NCBI GenBank assembly: GCA_034931985.1
Contig: JAYGHB010000098.1
Location: forward strand, 1-64,000
Reading direction: 5' to 3'
Origin: Halotia wernerae
Lineage (GTDB): Bacteria; Cyanobacteriota; Cyanobacteriia; Cyanobacteriales; Nostocaceae
DNA: 64,000 nt
Part shown: piece by piece, positions 17,169 to 26,294 of the stretch
Layout of the letters: each line of letters starts with the position of its first letter
Numbering within the stretch: position 1 is the stretch's first letter
Program-made: the position numbers and the translations under genes
Notes under the pieces: generated by a model
Databases searched by the model: none
Told to the model about the DNA's origin: nothing
Seen by the model: only the letters and a program-made list of their open reading frames with translations

Positions 17169-19799
17169 ATGTCCTTTGTGCCTTTACATATTCATAGTGA
17201 CTACAGTTTGCTCGATGGAGCAAGTCAGTTGCCAGAGTTGGTTGATCGTGCGATCGCATTGGGAATTAAAGCGATCGCCCTTACCGATCATGGTGTCATG
17301 TACGGAGCTGTAGAATTAGTCAAGATTTGCCGCAGTAAAAATATTAAGCCAATTATTGGCAACGAAATGTATATCATCAACGGCGATATTGAAAAACAAG
17401 AACGCCGTCCTAAATATCATCAAGTCGTTTTAGCTAAAAATACTAAAGGTTACAAAAATTTAGTTAAATTAACCACTATTTCTCATCTCCAGGGTGTGCA
17501 AGGTAAAGGAATTTTTTCTCGCCCTTGTATCAATAAAGATTTACTCAAACAATATCATGAAGGTTTGATTGTCACGAGTGCTTGTTTAGGTGGTGAAATT
17601 CCCCAAGCAATTCTCAGTGGTAGACCAGATGCAGCACGTAAAGTTGCCAAGTGGTACAAAGATGTATTTGGTGATGATTTTTATCTAGAAATTCAAGACC
17701 ACGGCTCTCAAGAAGACCGAATTGTCAATGTAGAAATTGTTAAAATTGCGCGAGAACTAGAAATTAAATTTATTGCTACCAACGATTCTCATTTTATCTC
17801 TTGCTTTGACGTTGAAGCACACGATGCTTTGTTATGTATTCAAACTGGCAAGCTAATTATTGAAGATAATCGGATGCGTTACAGCGGTACAGAGTATCTC
17901 AAATCTGGTGAAGAGATGCAGCTGCTATTCCGCGATCATTTGCCAGATGATATCATTACTGAATCTATAGCTACTACTGAAGAAGTTGCCGATAAAGTTG
18001 AGCCTTATCATATTATGGGTGAGCCTCAAATTCCTACTCCTCCCATTCCCTCTGGTCACACCCCCGACACTTACGCCGAAGAAGTAGCTTGGCAAGGACT
18101 TTTAGAAAGGTTAAATCGCAAATCCCGCACCGAAGTTGATCCAGTCTACAAGGAAAGATTGGAATATGAACTTAAAATGCTTCAGCAAATGGGCTTTTCT
18201 AAATACTTCTTAGTTGTGTGGGACTATATTAAATTTGCTAGAGATAATAATATACCGGTAGGGCCTGGACGTGGTTCGGCGGCTGGTTCGTTGGTTGCTT
18301 ATGCAATGCGAATTACCAATATTGATCCAGTACATCATGGGTTACTATTCGAGCGGTTCTTGAACCCAGAACGTAAATCTATGCCTGATATTGATACAGA
18401 TTTCTGTATTGAAAAGCGAGATAAAGTTATTGAATATGTAACTGAAAAATACGGTAAAGATAGAGTTGCTCAAATTATTACTTTTAACCGTTTAACATCT
18501 AAAGCTGTTTTAAAAGATGTCGCCAGAGTGTTGAATATTCCCTATGGGGAAGCCGATAAAATGGCGAAGTTAATTCCTGTGGTGCGGGGTAAACCCACTA
18601 AACTCAAGGTGATGATTTCTAATGAAACTCCAGAGCCAGAGTTTAAAGAAAGATATGACAATAACCCTCACGTCCGCCATTGGCTTGATATGGCAATGCG
18701 AATTGAAGGAACTAACAAAACCTTTGGTGTTCATGCCGCAGGTGTGGTAATTTCTGCTGATCCATTAGATGAAATTGTGCCACTACAAAGAAATAATGAC
18801 GGTTCTGTGATTACCCAGTATTTCATGGAAGACCTGGAATCAATGGGCTTGTTGAAAATGGATTTTCTGGGTTTGCGGAACTTGACATTGATTCAAAAAA
18901 CTATTGATTTGATTGAACAAACTAATGGCTATCGTATTGACCCTGATGAAATTACAGGTCAAGAAAGGAAAGCCCAGAAGATATTAGCTAAAGGTGAACA
19001 TAGCACTTTACCAAAAGATGTACAGAAATCTTACGAACTTTTGGAAGCAGGTGAATTAGAAGGGATATTTCAATTAGAGTCTTCTGGAATGCGTCAAATA
19101 GTAAGAGATTTGAAGCCTTCTAATATAGAAGATATTTCTTCGATTTTGGCACTTTACCGACCAGGCCCATTAGATGCGGGATTAATTCCTAAATTTATTA
19201 ACCGTAAGCATGGACGGGAAACGATTGATTATCAAAGCCCTAGTCTTGAACCAGTATTAAATGAAACCTACGGAATTATGGTCTATCAAGAGCAAATTAT
19301 GAAAATTGCTCAAGATATGGCCGGATATTCTCTCGGACAAGCTGATTTGCTACGCCGTGCAATGGGTAAAAAGAAAGTTTCGGAGATGCAAAAACAGCGA
19401 GAAAAATTTGTTGATGGCGCAGCCAAGAATGGGGTAAAAAAACAAGTAGCTGATGAGTTATTCGAGCAAATGTTGAAATTTGCTGAATATTGCTTAAGTT
19501 ATGATACAGAAGTATTGACAGTAGAATATGGCTTAATACCCATTGGGAAGATTGTAGAAAAAAACATTGAATGTAAAGTGTACAGTGTTGATAGTAATGG
19601 CAATGTTTACACGCAACCCATAGCACAATGGCATAATCGTGGTCAACAAGAAGTTTTTGAATATTGCTTAGAAGATGGTTCGATAATTCGGGCAACAAAA
19701 GACCATAAATTTATGACTAATGATGGTCAGATGTTGCCAATTGATGAAATTTTTGAACGGGGATTGGATTTGATGCAAGTTAAGGGATTACTACAATAG
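17169..19799 (+). CDS. dnaE: DNA polymerase III alpha subunit, N-terminal half with split-intein N fragment
   Basis: 876 residues. Residues 1 to about 200 are a PHP domain (PLHIHSDYSLLDGA, TDHGVMYG). The catalytic palm region includes MPDIDTDF. The N-extein ends at residue 774 with the sequence FAEY. Residues 775-876 (19491-19796) are a 102-residue split-intein N fragment that starts with the nucleophilic Cys (CLSYDTEVLT) and contains the block B motif RATKDHKF. The C half (IntC plus C-extein) is encoded elsewhere, as in other cyanobacteria; protein trans-splicing restores full DnaE. The start at 17169 (MSFVPLHIHS) matches the family; upstream in-frame codons look non-coding. Confidence 0.96.
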   Translation: MSFVPLHIHSDYSLLDGASQLPELVDRAIALGIKAIALTDHGVMYGAVELVKICRSKNIKPIIGNEMYIINGDIEKQERRPKYHQVVLAKNTKGYKNLVKLTTISHLQGVQGKGIFSRPCINKDLLKQYHEGLIVTSACLGGEIPQAILSGRPDAARKVAKWYKDVFGDDFYLEIQDHGSQEDRIVNVEIVKIARELEIKFIATNDSHFISCFDVEAHDALLCIQTGKLIIEDNRMRYSGTEYLKSGEEMQLLFRDHLPDDIITESIATTEEVADKVEPYHIMGEPQIPTPPIPSGHTPDTYAEEVAWQGLLERLNRKSRTEVDPVYKERLEYELKMLQQMGFSKYFLVVWDYIKFARDNNIPVGPGRGSAAGSLVAYAMRITNIDPVHHGLLFERFLNPERKSMPDIDTDFCIEKRDKVIEYVTEKYGKDRVAQIITFNRLTSKAVLKDVARVLNIPYGEADKMAKLIPVVRGKPTKLKVMISNETPEPEFKERYDNNPHVRHWLDMAMRIEGTNKTFGVHAAGVVISADPLDEIVPLQRNNDGSVITQYFMEDLESMGLLKMDFLGLRNLTLIQKTIDLIEQTNGYRIDPDEITGQERKAQKILAKGEHSTLPKDVQKSYELLEAGELEGIFQLESSGMRQIVRDLKPSNIEDISSILALYRPGPLDAGLIPKFINRKHGRETIDYQSPSLEPVLNETYGIMVYQEQIMKIAQDMAGYSLGQADLLRRAMGKKKVSEMQKQREKFVDGAAKNGVKKQVADELFEQMLKFAEYCLSYDTEVLTVEYGLIPIGKIVEKNIECKVYSVDSNGNVYTQPIAQWHNRGQQEVFEYCLEDGSIIRATKDHKFMTNDGQMLPIDEIFERGLDLMQVKGLLQ

Positions 19800-19916
19800 A
19801 ATTATTGCTTACCCTGCCCTTCAAATAATACATCCTTTACCAATTTGGTATTAGTTATTCCCAGATACAAGAATACCCCAGCTTTAGGCGTTATACCAAT
19901 TTCCGAAAAGTATCAA

Positions 19917-20837
19917 TCAATTTCGGTGATTATTAGTGTAGCGAACCCTAGTGCCTGCCCAGAGCAACTTCTCTCGCAGTGTCTGATAATAGGAATTGTT
20001 CTCCCGCAAAATAATAAACTTAGCCCGAGAATCAGCCATTCGCACATCAACACGATGTCCAGGCCAAATTGAAGTAGCTAATACCCCATCTGTCCATAAC
20101 TTGGTACTCAAATCGTAATCTCCCAGAGGCCAAATACTGACAACCACACCAGGAGGTAAAACCAAGGGGCGACTAGAAAGACTCATGGGACAAATGGGAG
20201 TGATGGTAATCGCTTCCATACCATCGTGCATAATTGGGCCGTTAGCAGAAACTGTGTAACCCGTAGAACCCGTAGGAGTGGAAATAATCAATCCATCTCC
20301 CACATATTGATCGACTACCTCGCCGTCAATTTCCATCTCTAGAATTGAGGTAATCATGCGATCGGCGGAAGCGGGCTTGACACAAAATTCATTCAAACCA
20401 AGGTAGCGCTCACTCACCGGTTCTAAATTTGTGCCATGACCCTCATACACGGCTGCTTGTACCATCATCCGCCGCTGGATAGCATAGCGATCCTCAAACA
20501 GCCGATCCCAAACTTGCTCTGTATCTTGAAACTCATCTACTGACTCGGTTAGGAAGCCCAGATGACCACCTACGTTCACTCCCAAAATGGGGATACCAGC
20601 TGGGGCTAAATGTCTGGCACTAGTTAAAACAGTACCATCACCACCGAGTACTAAAGCCAAATCGATCGGTTGACCAGCGGAAGCCAAAAACACCGGATAA
20701 GGGTTATCTTTAGGCCCACTAGGCCCCATCAAAACTTGGCAATCGCGATTTTCTAGTTGTTTAGCGCAGAGTTCTGCCCAGCTTTTACTCTGGGAATCTC
20801 GCGCCTTATAAGCAATGATTACCTGCTTGAGTTGCAC
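19917..20837 (-). CDS. nadK: NAD kinase
   Basis: 306 residues from a GTG at 20837 (a TTG two codons earlier is possible). It contains the NAD kinase signature LVLGGDGTVLTSARHLA, with the catalytic GGDG Asp, then GVNVGGHLGFLTE and the conserved GDGLIISTPTGSTGYTVSANGP. It phosphorylates NAD to NADP. It follows ndhE directly, so it may be the last gene of the ndhAIGE transcript. It is convergent with dnaE. Confidence 0.95.
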   Translation of the reverse strand: MQLKQVIIAYKARDSQSKSWAELCAKQLENRDCQVLMGPSGPKDNPYPVFLASAGQPIDLALVLGGDGTVLTSARHLAPAGIPILGVNVGGHLGFLTESVDEFQDTEQVWDRLFEDRYAIQRRMMVQAAVYEGHGTNLEPVSERYLGLNEFCVKPASADRMITSILEMEIDGEVVDQYVGDGLIISTPTGSTGYTVSANGPIMHDGMEAITITPICPMSLSSRPLVLPPGVVVSIWPLGDYDLSTKLWTDGVLATSIWPGHRVDVRMADSRAKFIILRENNSYYQTLREKLLWAGTRVRYTNNHRN

Positions 20838-20843
20838 ACGCAA

Positions 20844-21149
20844 TTACCACTTCAGGAGATTAAACTGCTCCATATCGACGGTATCACGGTTGCGATAAAT
20901 GGCAAGCACGATCGCTAAACCTACCGCCGCCTCAGCAGCTGCCACGGTAATCACAAATACGGTGAAAACCTGACCCTTAATTAATGTTGAGTCAAGGAAG
21001 TTGGAAAATGCCATTAAATTCAGATTAACAGCATTGAGTAGTAACTCAATTGACATCAGCACCCGCACAGCGTTGCGGCTGGTAATTAAACCATAAATGC
21101 CGATACAGAACAAAGCTGCTGCAAGTAGCAAAAAGTACTGGAGTTGCAT
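20844..21149 (-). CDS. ndhE: NDH-1 subunit NdhE (NuoK-like)
   Basis: 101 residues with three transmembrane helices; opens with MQLQYFLLLAAALFCIGIYG and contains the conserved buried Glu in SIELLLNAVNLN. It is a proton-channel subunit of the NDH-1 photosynthetic complex I in the thylakoid membrane. It is the fourth gene in the order ndhA-ndhI-ndhG-ndhE and is separated from ndhG by an unusually long, repeat-filled spacer. Confidence 0.96.
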   Translation of the reverse strand: MQLQYFLLLAAALFCIGIYGLITSRNAVRVLMSIELLLNAVNLNLMAFSNFLDSTLIKGQVFTVFVITVAAAEAAVGLAIVLAIYRNRDTVDMEQFNLLKW

Positions 21150-21160
21150 GAATTTTATGT

Positions 21161-21198
21161 CAGTTGTCAGTTGTCAGTTGTCAGTTGTCAGTTGTCAG
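21161..21198. repeat. Heptanucleotide tandem repeat (CAGTTGT)n
   Basis: Five consecutive copies of CAGTTGT plus CAG lie just upstream of ndhE inside the ndh operon. It is a period-7 STRR of the class found in heterocystous cyanobacteria. Confidence 0.85.
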
Positions 21199-21222
21199 GA
21201 GGTAGTAATTAATTATTTCTCC

Positions 21223-21355
21223 CTAGTAGTCTGTCAAAATAAGTTTGCTGGGTTAATGGTAGAAAAATCAAGTTCTTTTCTCCCCCTGCTTCCCCTGCTC
21301 CCCCTGCTTCCCCTGCCTGCCTTCACCCGTCATTTTTGGATTGACAGACCACTAG
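21223..21355. repeat. MITE-like element between ndhG and ndhE
   Basis: CTAGTAGTCTGTCAA (21223-21237) and TTGACAGACCACTAG (21341-21355) form a 15-bp terminal inverted repeat with one mismatch, bounding 133 bp. The interior holds a CCCCTGCTT-type tandem repeat. A related end (TGACAGACTACTAG) recurs at 36990-37003. No coding capacity, so a non-autonomous element is inferred. Confidence 0.55.
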
Positions 21356-21363
21356 TCCCTAGT

Positions 21364-22014
21364 TCATTCCCTACGAGAACCACCACGGTGGGTATCAGGA
21401 TCGCTTGATGCAGTTTTAATGCTTGTAGATACTAGTTCTCTAGGGCGTTCTGGCAAAGTCAAAATGGTTTGTGGTAATTCTGAAGTTGTTGATGGTTCTG
21501 GTAAATACTCACGACGCGCCAAAATAATTGCTCCTACCATTGCCATCAGCAACAAAATAGAAGCCAGTTCAAAAGGTAGCAAAAAGTCGGTGAAGAAATG
21601 CTCACCAATCAAAATTATGGAACTTTCGCCAGCCACAGGAGGAGTTGAGTATGCCCAAGGAGTTGCTAATACCATCGTACTCAAAAGCGCAAATAATCCT
21701 AGACTGACAATGGCTGTGAGTATCTTTCGCACTCCAGCGCTAGGAAGCGGTGCAAAATCCTGGCGTTTGTTCACCAACATAATGGCAAACAAAATCAGCA
21801 CATTAACCGCCCCAACATAAATGAGTACTTGTGCTGCTGCTACAAAGTCACCATTTAGCAATAAGTACATTCCTGCCATGCTGATGAATACGCCTCCCAG
21901 CAGAAAAGCAGAATAAACGATGTTGGAAAACAGCACTACACCTATGGCTGCGCCAATCATCATTACACCTAATATGCCAAACGAAACAAACTGTACTCCT
22001 TCCGCTAGATTCAC
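21364..22014 (-). CDS. ndhG: NDH-1 subunit NdhG (NuoJ-like)
   Basis: 216 residues from a GTG start. Five transmembrane helices occupy residues 1-170, with the family segment AAAQVLIYVGAVNVLILFAIMLVN, followed by a soluble Ser/Thr-rich tail. It is a membrane-arm subunit of NDH-1, between ndhI (upstream) and ndhE (downstream). Confidence 0.95.
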   Translation of the reverse strand: MNLAEGVQFVSFGILGVMMIGAAIGVVLFSNIVYSAFLLGGVFISMAGMYLLLNGDFVAAAQVLIYVGAVNVLILFAIMLVNKRQDFAPLPSAGVRKILTAIVSLGLFALLSTMVLATPWAYSTPPVAGESSIILIGEHFFTDFLLPFELASILLLMAMVGAIILARREYLPEPSTTSELPQTILTLPERPRELVSTSIKTASSDPDTHRGGSRRE

Positions 22015-22155
22015 TGTTTTTTGTCCTTTGTTCGGTTGTTAATTGTGAGCCAGTATGGTCTTCTCCCAAGGGGAGAGGCTAGCGCATGAGTAACTGGCGC
22101 TCGCGTAGTGTATCCGCAGGATTCACCCGCAGGGTCAGTTGTCAATGACTAATGA

Positions 22156-22740
22156 CTATTTTTCTGTTTGTTCTACAAGGTCTTCTGGACGCGAACCAGC
22201 ACGAGGCGCATCAGCAGGCAGGTCATGGGGATCCATAACACCCTTGGGTAAGTAAACAAGTTCACGTAGTGGTGTAACCATTGGGTCATTTGTGACTTTG
22301 TAGGGCAGGCGACCAAGCGCTACACTGTCATAGTTTAATTCGTGACGATCGTAAGTGGAAAGCTCATATTCTTCTGTCATCGACAAACAGTTAGTTGGAC
22401 AAAATTCCACACAGTTACCACAAAAAATACAAACTCCAAAGTCAATGCTGTAGTGGTTGAGCTTTTTCTTTTTGTTGGCTTTGTCGAATTCCCAATCCAC
22501 TACAGGTAGATTAATCGGACAAACTCGAACACAGACTTCACAGGAAATGCATTTATCAAACTCAAAATGAATTCTGCCACGAAACCGTTCGCTAGGAATC
22601 AGTTTTTCGTAAGGGTACTGTACAGTAATCGGACGCCGCCTCATGTGGTCGAAAGTGACAGATAGTCCCTCACCAATGTAACGACCGGCTTGCACTGCTT
22701 CTTTAGCGTAATCACCAACTTGCTTGAGGAACTTTAGCAT
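22156..22740 (-). CDS. ndhI: NDH-1 subunit NdhI, two [4Fe-4S] ferredoxin subunit
   Basis: 194 residues with two 4Fe-4S motifs, CISCEVCVRVCP and CIFCGNCVEFCP, which in NDH-1 carry electrons from ferredoxin towards plastoquinone. The opening (MLKFLKQVGDYAKEAVQAGRY) matches cyanobacterial NdhI. It lies between ndhA and ndhG. Confidence 0.97.
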   Translation of the reverse strand: MLKFLKQVGDYAKEAVQAGRYIGEGLSVTFDHMRRRPITVQYPYEKLIPSERFRGRIHFEFDKCISCEVCVRVCPINLPVVDWEFDKANKKKKLNHYSIDFGVCIFCGNCVEFCPTNCLSMTEEYELSTYDRHELNYDSVALGRLPYKVTNDPMVTPLRELVYLPKGVMDPHDLPADAPRAGSRPEDLVEQTEK

Positions 22741-22820
22741 AGTGTTTCACTCTCTCTTTTTAAGCTATCAGCGTTGTTCTGTCCTTTGTTATTAGTCATT
22801 TGTGTAAGTGCTAATGACGA

Positions 22821-23939
22821 CTATCCGCCGAAAGCGACGGGAAAGGCTAGTTTCAAAGCTGCGGTTAATAGAAGATTAACTAAACCAACTGGTAGCAAAA
22901 ACTTCCATCCTAAATCTAACAGTTGGTCAATCCGAACCCGTGGCACTGTCCAGCGTAGTAGGATAGCGGTAAAAACCAGAAAGTAGGCTTTGATTAAAGT
23001 CATGACAATGCCCAAAGAGGCTGTGACTACCTGTAATATGGGATTTGCTTCACTGATTCCCAGCCAGCCAGCAATGATGTTGATAGGGATAGGAAAATCC
23101 CAACCACCTAGGTATAAAACTGCTACTAATAATGCCGAAAGCACTAAGTTGACATAGGAACTGAGATAAAACAGTGCAAATTTCATCCCAGAGTATTCAG
23201 TCTGATAGCCTGCTACTATTTCTTCTTCCGCTTCGGGGAGATCAAAGGGCATTCGCTCGCATTCAGCAAGGGCAGCTATCCAAAAGATGAGGAAACCCAC
23301 TGGTTGCCGCCAAATGTTCCAGCCAAGGATACCATAACCGGATTGCTGATTGACAATATCAATGGTGCTGAGGCTGTTAGACATCATCACGATCGCTAGT
23401 ACACTCAGCGCTAGAGGAATTTCATAACTAATTGATTGTGCTGCTGCCCGCAACCCCCCTAAGAGGGAGTATTTATTATTAGATGCGTAGCCAGCCATCA
23501 ACAACCCAATTGGCTGAATGCTAGATAAAGCAATCCACAAGAAAATACCTGTTCCCACATTTGTAATGACGATGTTTTGTCCAAAGGGAACAATCAAATA
23601 AGACAGAAACACTGGTAATACAACGATGATGGGGCCTAGAGTAAATAGCCACTGGTCAGCCTTAGCTGGCACAATATCTTCTTTAAATACCAGCTTTAGA
23701 CCATCTGCGACTGGAGCCAGTAAACCCAAAGGCCCAATAAATTCAGGCCCAATCCGCTGTTGTGCTGATGCCGAAATTTTTCGTTCTAGCCAAATACAAA
23801 CCAGTACCCCCACTGTTGCTCCAATGAGCATTAGTATCATCGGCAGAGGCATCCAAATAGCTTTGGCTGTACCTGCTGGTAGTCCTAAATCCATCAGGGA
23901 TTTAATAAAAGTTCCTTGGAGGTCAATTCCTGAATTCAT
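22821..23939 (-). CDS. ndhA: NDH-1 subunit NdhA (NuoH-like)
   Basis: 372 residues with eight or more hydrophobic helices. Family marks are WLERKISASAQQRIGPEFIGP and ECERMPFDLPEAEEEIVAGYQTEY (cited in part), which line the quinone chamber. It is the first gene of the ndhAIGE cluster, so the operon promoter probably lies in the 23940-24398 spacer. gltA lies upstream on the same strand. Confidence 0.96.
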   Translation of the reverse strand: MNSGIDLQGTFIKSLMDLGLPAGTAKAIWMPLPMILMLIGATVGVLVCIWLERKISASAQQRIGPEFIGPLGLLAPVADGLKLVFKEDIVPAKADQWLFTLGPIIVVLPVFLSYLIVPFGQNIVITNVGTGIFLWIALSSIQPIGLLMAGYASNNKYSLLGGLRAAAQSISYEIPLALSVLAIVMMSNSLSTIDIVNQQSGYGILGWNIWRQPVGFLIFWIAALAECERMPFDLPEAEEEIVAGYQTEYSGMKFALFYLSSYVNLVLSALLVAVLYLGGWDFPIPINIIAGWLGISEANPILQVVTASLGIVMTLIKAYFLVFTAILLRWTVPRVRIDQLLDLGWKFLLPVGLVNLLLTAALKLAFPVAFGG

Positions 23940-24398
23940 GTTTCTGCTCTTTAAGTCAACTGAAGTATGAAGTGTGAAGTATGAAGTATAAAATTTCAGT
24001 CTGAGCTAATGCCCCGCTGTGCTAACATCCTTCAGCCTTCATTCTGTAACCTTTATCCTTTAACAATCGCGCTTGATTGAAGATTTTTTGCCAATTCCTA
24101 TGCCTAGTATATCGTTGGATGGTTTTTGGCTCTTGAAGCTATAGGACAACTTCTACTTATGGTAGATATTGAGATTCATCGAAAGTGAGCATGGGGCATG
24201 GGGCATGGGGCATGGGGCAATTAAAAGGAATTGGGAAATGGGGAAAAAACTGTCTCCTTGTCCCCTTGTCTACCCTGCTTTCCCTGCTCCCCAGTCCCTA
24301 ATCCCTCTCTTAGCCCAGAAGAGCAAAACAAAGCAGCCGTCTTCATGTTGGCAACGGTTTTCTGATTCCCCATAACTGGAGGCTAAGATGATTGCCAG
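23940..24398. other. Spacer between gltA and ndhA
   Basis: About 460 bp. It contains AAGTATGAAGT-type tandem repeats just upstream of ndhA, a heptamer repeat at 24189-24219 and CCCCTGCTT-type pyrimidine repeats near 24255-24295. A 68-codon frame over the repeats is not credible. Confidence 0.6.
24189..24219. repeat. Heptanucleotide tandem repeat (GCATGGG)n
   Basis: Four perfect copies of GCATGGG plus a partial copy. Confidence 0.85.
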
Positions 24399-25535
24399 TT
24401 AACGTTGGTCGATGGGGATGTAAGGAATTTCGTGCTGACCGTTATAAATCTGGGTAGGACGGAAAATCCTATTTTCTGCTAGTTGTTCTTTCCAGTGGGC
24501 TAGCCAACCAGCAACACGGGCGATCGCAAATATTGGTGTAAATAAGTCTGTAGGAATCCCCATTTTCCTATACACTAAACCTGAATAAAAGTCAACATTA
24601 GGATAAATCCCTTTGCTACTAAGTTTTTCTGCGACTACTCGCTCCATTTCTTGGGCAATTTCATAGTATTTGTCTGCGCCAAACTTAGCAAACAACTGTT
24701 CTACCAAGGTTTGTAAGATTGTGGCTCGTGGATCTTTTACTTTGTAGACGCGATGCCCAAAGCCCATAATCTTGGCTTTGCGTTGGATGAGATCTTCTAT
24801 ATAAGGACGTACATTTTCTACAGAGCCAATTTCTTCCAACATTTGGATCACTTCTTCATTGGCTCCACCGTGCAACGGGCCTCCTAAGGTTCCGACTGCA
24901 CTAGCAACCACGGCATAAGGGTCAGTCAAGGTCGAAGCTGTCACCCTAGCACTGAAGGTAGAAGCATTCATTGTATGCTCGACATGAAGTATCAAGCAGA
25001 TATCAAAAATTTTCGCTGCCAACGGATCGGGTTCTCGCTCATTGAGCATATACAGGAAATTGGCGGAGTAGTCTAAGTCATCGCGCGGCTTTACAGGGTC
25101 ATTGCCTTTTCGCATTAACTGGAATGCCGCTACCATCGTGGGAATAGTTGCTATTAACCGCACCACGGAATCCCTAATGTAGGCAGGGTTATGTAAATCT
25201 CTCAGCGAATAAAACAAGCCTAAAGCAGCAGCAGAGGCTTGTAGAGCATCCATTGGGTGACCGCTTTCTGGAAAGCACTTCATCATGTCCCGAATGCGGT
25301 ATTTTATTCGTCTGTGGTAGCGAACTTCATGCTCAAAAGCTGCCAATTCTTCTTTACTTGGCAGTTCGCCCCAGATTAAGAGATAAGCAGTTTCCAGAAA
25401 GGTACTTTTTTCTGCTAGTTCCTCAATCCGGATGCCACGATATTCTAGAATTCCCTTTTGCCCATCTACATAACTGATACTTGATTGGGCGGCGGGAATG
25501 CCTTCTAAACCAGGCTTGTATTCGCACACCATCAT
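24399..25535 (-). CDS. gltA: Citrate synthase
   Basis: 378 residues, full length for a type I/II citrate synthase without the long N-terminal extension. Active-site regions are visible: GGPLHGGANEEV and GFGHRVYKVKDPRA (catalytic histidines) and NVDFYSGLVYRKMGIP (catalytic Asp). It condenses oxaloacetate and acetyl-CoA, feeding the incomplete or branched TCA route that supplies 2-oxoglutarate for nitrogen assimilation. Two adjacent ATG codons could each serve as start. Confidence 0.95.
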   Translation of the reverse strand: MMVCEYKPGLEGIPAAQSSISYVDGQKGILEYRGIRIEELAEKSTFLETAYLLIWGELPSKEELAAFEHEVRYHRRIKYRIRDMMKCFPESGHPMDALQASAAALGLFYSLRDLHNPAYIRDSVVRLIATIPTMVAAFQLMRKGNDPVKPRDDLDYSANFLYMLNEREPDPLAAKIFDICLILHVEHTMNASTFSARVTASTLTDPYAVVASAVGTLGGPLHGGANEEVIQMLEEIGSVENVRPYIEDLIQRKAKIMGFGHRVYKVKDPRATILQTLVEQLFAKFGADKYYEIAQEMERVVAEKLSSKGIYPNVDFYSGLVYRKMGIPTDLFTPIFAIARVAGWLAHWKEQLAENRIFRPTQIYNGQHEIPYIPIDQR

Positions 25536-25647
25536 GGCAACACCATTTACTTTGTGAAATATCTGAACACGCTAATTTACCAGAAATTATTTTTGCTATA
25601 ACAGTAGCCGATCTAACAACAATTCTTTGAGAAGAGTTGAAAACCTG

Positions 25648-26142
25648 TTATAGCAGGTACTTGGGTGGTGTCAACCAAAACATCTGACTATGACCCACAG
25701 GCGAGCCTGTTTCTGGTAGTTTTACTCCGATCATACCTGCTTTTTTCAAGACAAAACTGCCTTTGGCTTCTCCCCAAAGGAGAATTTCTGCCCAATTGCT
25801 CAAACAAGGTTCATGTCCTACTAAAGCAATTTGGGTATTTGGGGAATAATTTTTGGGTTCTAGCCAGTTAACCAGCCAATTAGAAATGTCACCATTAAAA
25901 GCGAGGTGGGCAGATTCTTCCAATTGGGAACTAAGTTTAGCTGCTATGAGAATTTCGGCTGTTTGGCGGGCGCGAACTAAGGGACTGGTGAGAATCAAAT
26001 CAAACTGCAAACCCAAATTTTTAATTCTCTGGGCAACTTTCTGTGTTTTTTGCCGACCTTCTTGGGTGAGCGATCGCTCTTCATCCTTTATACTAGTTGC
26101 CTGTTCTTCGGCGATGCCATGTCGAATTAAATAAAGTTCCAC
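25648..26142 (-). CDS. sixA: Phosphohistidine phosphatase SixA
   Basis: 164 residues from a GTG. The histidine phosphatase RHG motif is at residues 7-9 (YLIRHGIAEE), the Arg of LTSPLVRARQTAE follows, and the second catalytic His is in ALVGHEPCLSNW. SixA removes phosphate from His-phosphotransfer domains. It lies upstream of gltA on the same strand, about 110 bp away. Confidence 0.9.
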   Translation of the reverse strand: MELYLIRHGIAEEQATSIKDEERSLTQEGRQKTQKVAQRIKNLGLQFDLILTSPLVRARQTAEILIAAKLSSQLEESAHLAFNGDISNWLVNWLEPKNYSPNTQIALVGHEPCLSNWAEILLWGEAKGSFVLKKAGMIGVKLPETGSPVGHSQMFWLTPPKYLL

Positions 26143-26294
26143 AACTTGAGTCCTGAGTACTGAGTTAGAAGTTACGCTTGATGTCCATTAACAGATATTA
26201 TCTTAATTACCAGCTGCCCAGTGTTAGTCGTTTTAAGTATTATTGAAAAGTTTTTCTGCCCCTACTCCCTACCCCCTGCTCCTAATTTCTAACT

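Noticed and set aside
19297..19698. 133-codon frame antisense to dnaE
   Set aside because: It runs across the intein junction in reverse, is rich in His/Leu/Gln, and has no start context.
21161..21198. Possible CRISPR-like array
   Set aside because: The unit is 7 bp with no spacers; it is a short tandem repeat, not a repeat-spacer array.
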